From Kalaharituber pfeilii (lineage: Eukaryota; Ascomycota; Pezizomycetes; Pezizales; Pezizaceae), in contig WHUZ01000003.1 in NCBI GenBank assembly GCA_015179045.1, positions 2,206,547-2,270,546 of the forward strand: 64,000 nt of DNA. Direction: 5' to 3'. The first letter of the stretch is position 1, and the number at the start of each line of letters is the position of its first letter. This document shows positions 62,081 through 64,000 of this stretch, in pieces. The notes beneath the pieces are model-generated. The model made no database searches, was not told the DNA's origin, and saw only the letters and a list, made by a program, of their open reading frames with translations. A program made the translations under genes and the position numbers.

Positions 62081-64000
62081 GGCCTTTGGAAACTGGAAGA
62101 CTCCCCCCTACATTGGATTGTAAACTATGTCAATGGGAAATATGATTTCGCTCGAGGCTTCAGTGTCACTATGATTCACAAGAAAGGAAGACCAAGAGAT
62201 GACCCAGCAGGGTGGAGACCAATTACGCTACTGAATACCGTAGCTAAGTTAGGACAGAAGGTAATAGCCAATATCATACAGAGAAGGGACCGTCTATTCA
62301 GTAAGACTCAGCTGGGGAGTAGACCTAAACGGGGGATGGAGGACCTACAAAGACAGGTGCTAAAAGAGGTGGATAAACGCCTTGATAATGGGGAATGGAC
62401 GGCAATAGTAGGGGATGATATCAAGTCGGCATTCAACCACCTGCGAAGGGAGAAGGTAGTTCAGAGATTGGAGGCCGAAGACAAGAACTTAGCAGCATTT
62501 GTTGAGGGGTTTCTGCAACCTACGAAGTTTCAGCTTACATGGGATGGGAAAACCAGAGGAGAAAGCATAATGACAGATGGAACGCCCCAGGGCTCACCCT
62601 TATCCCCGGTTATCTTTCTAGTGGCGATAGCACCAGTGGCGGAGAAGGCCGAAAGCCGAGAGTTCAATAGGTCCTATGTGGATGATTTCCACAGTGTGAT
62701 ATCAAACAAGTCCATCCGAGGGCTGAAGAGGGACATAAGGGAACACCGTGAGAAGCTGACCATGGAAGCGTCAGAGGAAGGCTTTGAACTGGATCCACAG
62801 AAAGCAGAAACCATCATCATCGGGTTCAAGGGAGAGAGTTACAGGCTAGGAGGACTGTACATCGATTGGGAGTTGAAATTCGAGGATCATTTGAATCGGC
62901 GGTTACACCTAGGCAAAGCAGCGTGGAGAGTAGCAGCCAGACTGAACGGAGTACCCCCAGCTAAAAGGAGACAATTGTACACAGGCATAGCCAGGAACAT
63001 TGCTACTTGGGGCTGCTGGGCGTGGGCGAGGTACGCAAAAGGCGCCCCCCAGAACGAAAGCTTAGATTGCTGGAGAAGTGGCAATACGTTGTGGCGAGAG
63101 AAATAACGGGGGCCCCATGGGGGACGAGACGGGACGTAGTGGAAGGGGTAACTAACCTGGAATCCGTCGAGACGTTTGTGTATGGAGAGGCAGACAGGGT
63201 AGAAGCCCGAACACTGAGGTTTGAAGAAGAGCCAGTCAGAAGACCACAGCCAGATACCAGATACCTGAGGGGGTCGCTGGAGCATAAAGACCCCCTTCCT
63301 CTATATGTACGCCCGATACATCCATCTGACTTAGGTAGGGAGGAGTGGGAGAGGCTAATAGCCAAGGAGGAAGATGAAGGGTGGACAAGCATTTACACGG
63401 ATGGAAGTAGAATGGAGGGCAAGACGGGCACTGGAGTGCATCAGACCGGGGAAGACACATCAATATACCTGGGAGAAAGATGCACGGTCAATGATGCTGA
63501 GCTGATAGCGGTTGGGGAGGCAATGCGAAGAGAGGGGGAGCTGCTAATTATCACAGACTCCAGGACTACGGTGACGAGGATGAAGGGGATAGCCAGGGGG
63601 GACCTTACGCCGGAGGGTGCAGCGGAGCTGGTGAGGAGAAGGTGGGAGGAGAGGACGTCCAGAGGGGACCGAGACCTGGCGCTCCTGTGGGTTAAAGCAC
63701 ATGAAGGGATAGTGGGTAACACCCCACGGCGTTACAATACCAGGACGAGACGGTGACGGAGGCTGGCATCCGACAAGAGGCAAAGAGCAGGAGAGGGGAG
63801 GAGAGAAAGAGACTACAACTTATGTACAGACCACTGGAATACCTGGGGACCAGAAGGAGGGTGTCCACACTCGCAGGCATAATGGGGGACAAAGGACGGA
63901 GACAATGGAGATACCAGATAGGAAAAGAAGAGTCACCGGAGTGCAGGGTGGTGTGGAAAAAGCCCTCGAGAATTACAGACACATAACGAAAGACTGTGAA
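62080..64000 (+). pseudogene. LINE: reverse transcriptase, RNase H, zinc domain; runs off the window
   Basis: The frame reads GFSVTMIHKKGRPRDDP, GWRPITLLNTVAKL, GDDIKSAFNHLRREKV, GTPQGSPLSPVIFL and the active site SYVDDFHS (about 62670-62690) and continues to 63106. A C-run near 63043 shifts the frame. The thumb (KWQYVVAREITGAPWGTRRD) and RNase H (SIYTDGSRM, VNDAELIA, LLIITDSRT, LLWVKAHEG) follow to 63756. The last RNase H segment after GNT is deleted together with a frame change. The C-terminal part (VTEAGIRQEAKSRRG, LMYRPLEYLG) resumes at 63753 and is broken again inside the Cys motif (CRVVW for CRWC). Endonuclease and ORF1 are missing, so it is 5'-truncated and inactive. It belongs to the CRWCGE family. 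Confidence 0.85.

Overview
This window comes from a filamentous fungus, most likely an ascomycete. The evidence is short GT..AG introns, Tad1-like LINEs, Fot1/pogo-type and other fungal DDE transposons, MITEs, and no bacterial-style operons. I cannot name the species. It is a gene-poor, transposon-rich island: almost every recognisable protein is either transposon-derived or belongs to one unidentified gene family.

The non-transposon content is an orphan family of eight related minus-strand loci in two subfamilies. Both share a C-terminal signature of the type W..P...F(V/I)P(A/G)P.....(V/I).F. Subfamily II lies at 6.1-7.2, 15.3-16.4, 39.6-41.2 and 47.2-48.0 kb. Subfamily I lies at 0.8-1.4 (degraded), 36.2-37.5, 52.8-53.7 and 57.1-58.1 kb. 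Only the 6.1-7.2 kb copy reads as intact (three exons, 321 aa). The others carry frameshifts, deletions or insertions, or have unresolved exon joins. The copies sit in larger duplicated blocks; 0.1-0.8 and 14.2-14.8 kb are one example.

The centre (22.7-31.3 kb) is a three-level LINE nest resolved by three target-site duplications. A 5'-truncated antisense LINE (22687-31255, TSD AATACCACG) holds a nearly complete two-ORF Tad-like LINE (22926-30911, TSD GATGCCTCGCGGGC). That LINE holds a truncated antisense LINE (25932-26940, TSD GATCTTTATAGGA). Removing the innermost insertion restores the ORF2 frame exactly. Other LINE remains are at 40.1, 48.5-50.8, 51.4-51.7 and 62.1-64.0 kb.

Scattered over the whole window are at least twenty very short poly(A)-ended retroposons, many with 6-15 bp TSDs. 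Some are only 37-40 bp long. They share a compact tail of about 40 nt with the LINE 3' ends, and the tail folds as an outer stem enclosing an inner hairpin, with compensatory changes between copies. These look like minimal LINE/SINE 3' tails mobilised in trans.

DNA transposons include a pogo-like element (2550-5284) with a long-arm MITE inside it (3196-4040; second copy 20166-20956), TIR elements at 17.5-18.5, 31.5-32.9, 43.1-43.8 and 60.8-61.3 kb, 80-bp palindromic MITEs, and a mariner-like element (58680-59909). The last sits at a TA in one arm of a perfect 185-bp inverted repeat upstream of a subfamily I gene.
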